The notes beneath the pieces are model-generated. The model was not told where the DNA came from and made no database searches. It was given only the letters and a program-made list of their open reading frames with translations. The translations under genes and the position numbers were made by a program. Below, piece by piece: positions 63,902 to 64,000 of a stretch of DNA of 64,000 nucleotides. The number at the start of each line of letters is the position of its first letter. The first letter of the stretch is position 1. Source of the stretch: Methylobacterium radiodurans (lineage in GTDB: Bacteria; Pseudomonadota; Alphaproteobacteria; Rhizobiales; Beijerinckiaceae); NCBI RefSeq assembly GCF_003173735.1, contig NZ_CP029551.1:3911501-3975500 (forward strand), in the 5' to 3' direction.

Positions 63902-64000
63902 TTGGGCTCGACGACCGTGCTGGACGACATCCCGGCACCGGCCTTGCCCCAGGCTCACGAAGGCGCGCTGCGTGAGGCAGCCGCCTCCCGCACATCCCAG
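63902..64000 (+). CDS. possible 5' end of a gene cut by the window edge
   Basis: An open frame running off the window, from TTG at 63902 or GTG at 63917 (LDDIPAPALPQAHEGALREA). Ribosome site poor, too short to identify, and it could still be non-coding. Confidence 0.33.
   Translation, partial: MGSTTVLDDIPAPALPQAHEGALREAAASRTSQ

Overview
The window reads as chromosomal DNA of a Methylobacterium-type alphaproteobacterium (Methylobacteriaceae, Rhizobiales). GC content is very high and almost every gene is a recognisable alphaproteobacterial housekeeping or C1-metabolism gene. The diagnostic set is a complete tetrahydromethanopterin (H4MPT) formaldehyde-oxidation module (fhcBADC, mtdB, mch, fae and cofactor-synthesis genes), a pqqAB-C/D-E operon with the pqqC/D fusion known from M. 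extorquens, and the ethylmalonyl-CoA pathway pair ecm/ccr. I see no rRNA, tRNA, CRISPR array, transposase or prophage.

Layout. 0-6.7 kb: small hypotheticals, serA, and a capsule/polysaccharide pair (a FlaA1/WbpM-like dehydratase and a KpsE-like exporter). 6.7-8.6 kb: an HpnL-like hopanoid gene translationally coupled to fliP. 8.8-10.7 kb: acpXL-fabZXL-fabF2XL, lipid A very-long-chain fatty acid synthesis, with a ketosynthase that lacks its active-site Cys. 11-13.5 kb: AI-2E family transporter, L,D-transpeptidase, VOC protein. 13.5-18.5 kb: divergent fliO and flgB-flgC-fliE-fliQ-fliR-flhB, with two perfect CtrA boxes between them. 18.6-30.5 kb: the H4MPT module, written as a leftward fhcBADC operon and a rightward arm ending in fae. 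30.8-36.8 kb: an exported protein, a phasin, a PdhS/DivL-like kinase whose phospho-acceptor His is Arg, and a run of leftward small proteins including a cold-shock protein. 37-42.3 kb: cutA, NAD kinase, methyltransferase, glycosyltransferase, DUF3140 protein, and prfB with its programmed frameshift. 42.5-49.5 kb: acnA, ecm and ccr. 49.7-55.5 kb: PhnA-like protein, gamma-glutamyltransferase, folP-folB-folK, small exported proteins, GNAT. 55.2-62.4 kb: a leftward block of sensor kinase, response regulator, pqqA, pqqB, pqqC/D, pqqE and two exported proteins. 62.5-64 kb: a DUF1275 membrane protein, a small protein and the start of a partial gene.

How the genes work together. PQQ is the cofactor of periplasmic methanol dehydrogenases, which produce formaldehyde. 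Fae condenses formaldehyde with H4MPT, MtdB and Mch oxidise the adduct, and FhcABCD releases formate. Ccr and Ecm regenerate glyoxylate for assimilation through the serine cycle, and aconitase serves central metabolism. The flagellar genes, CtrA boxes and pseudokinase are consistent with the alphaproteobacterial cell-cycle/motility circuit.

The window also carries at least eight copies of a G/C-rich dispersed palindrome (core CCCTCCCCCGC...GGGGGAGGG) and a separate cluster of nested palindromes inside the pqq operon. All functional calls come from reading the sequence; no database search was run.
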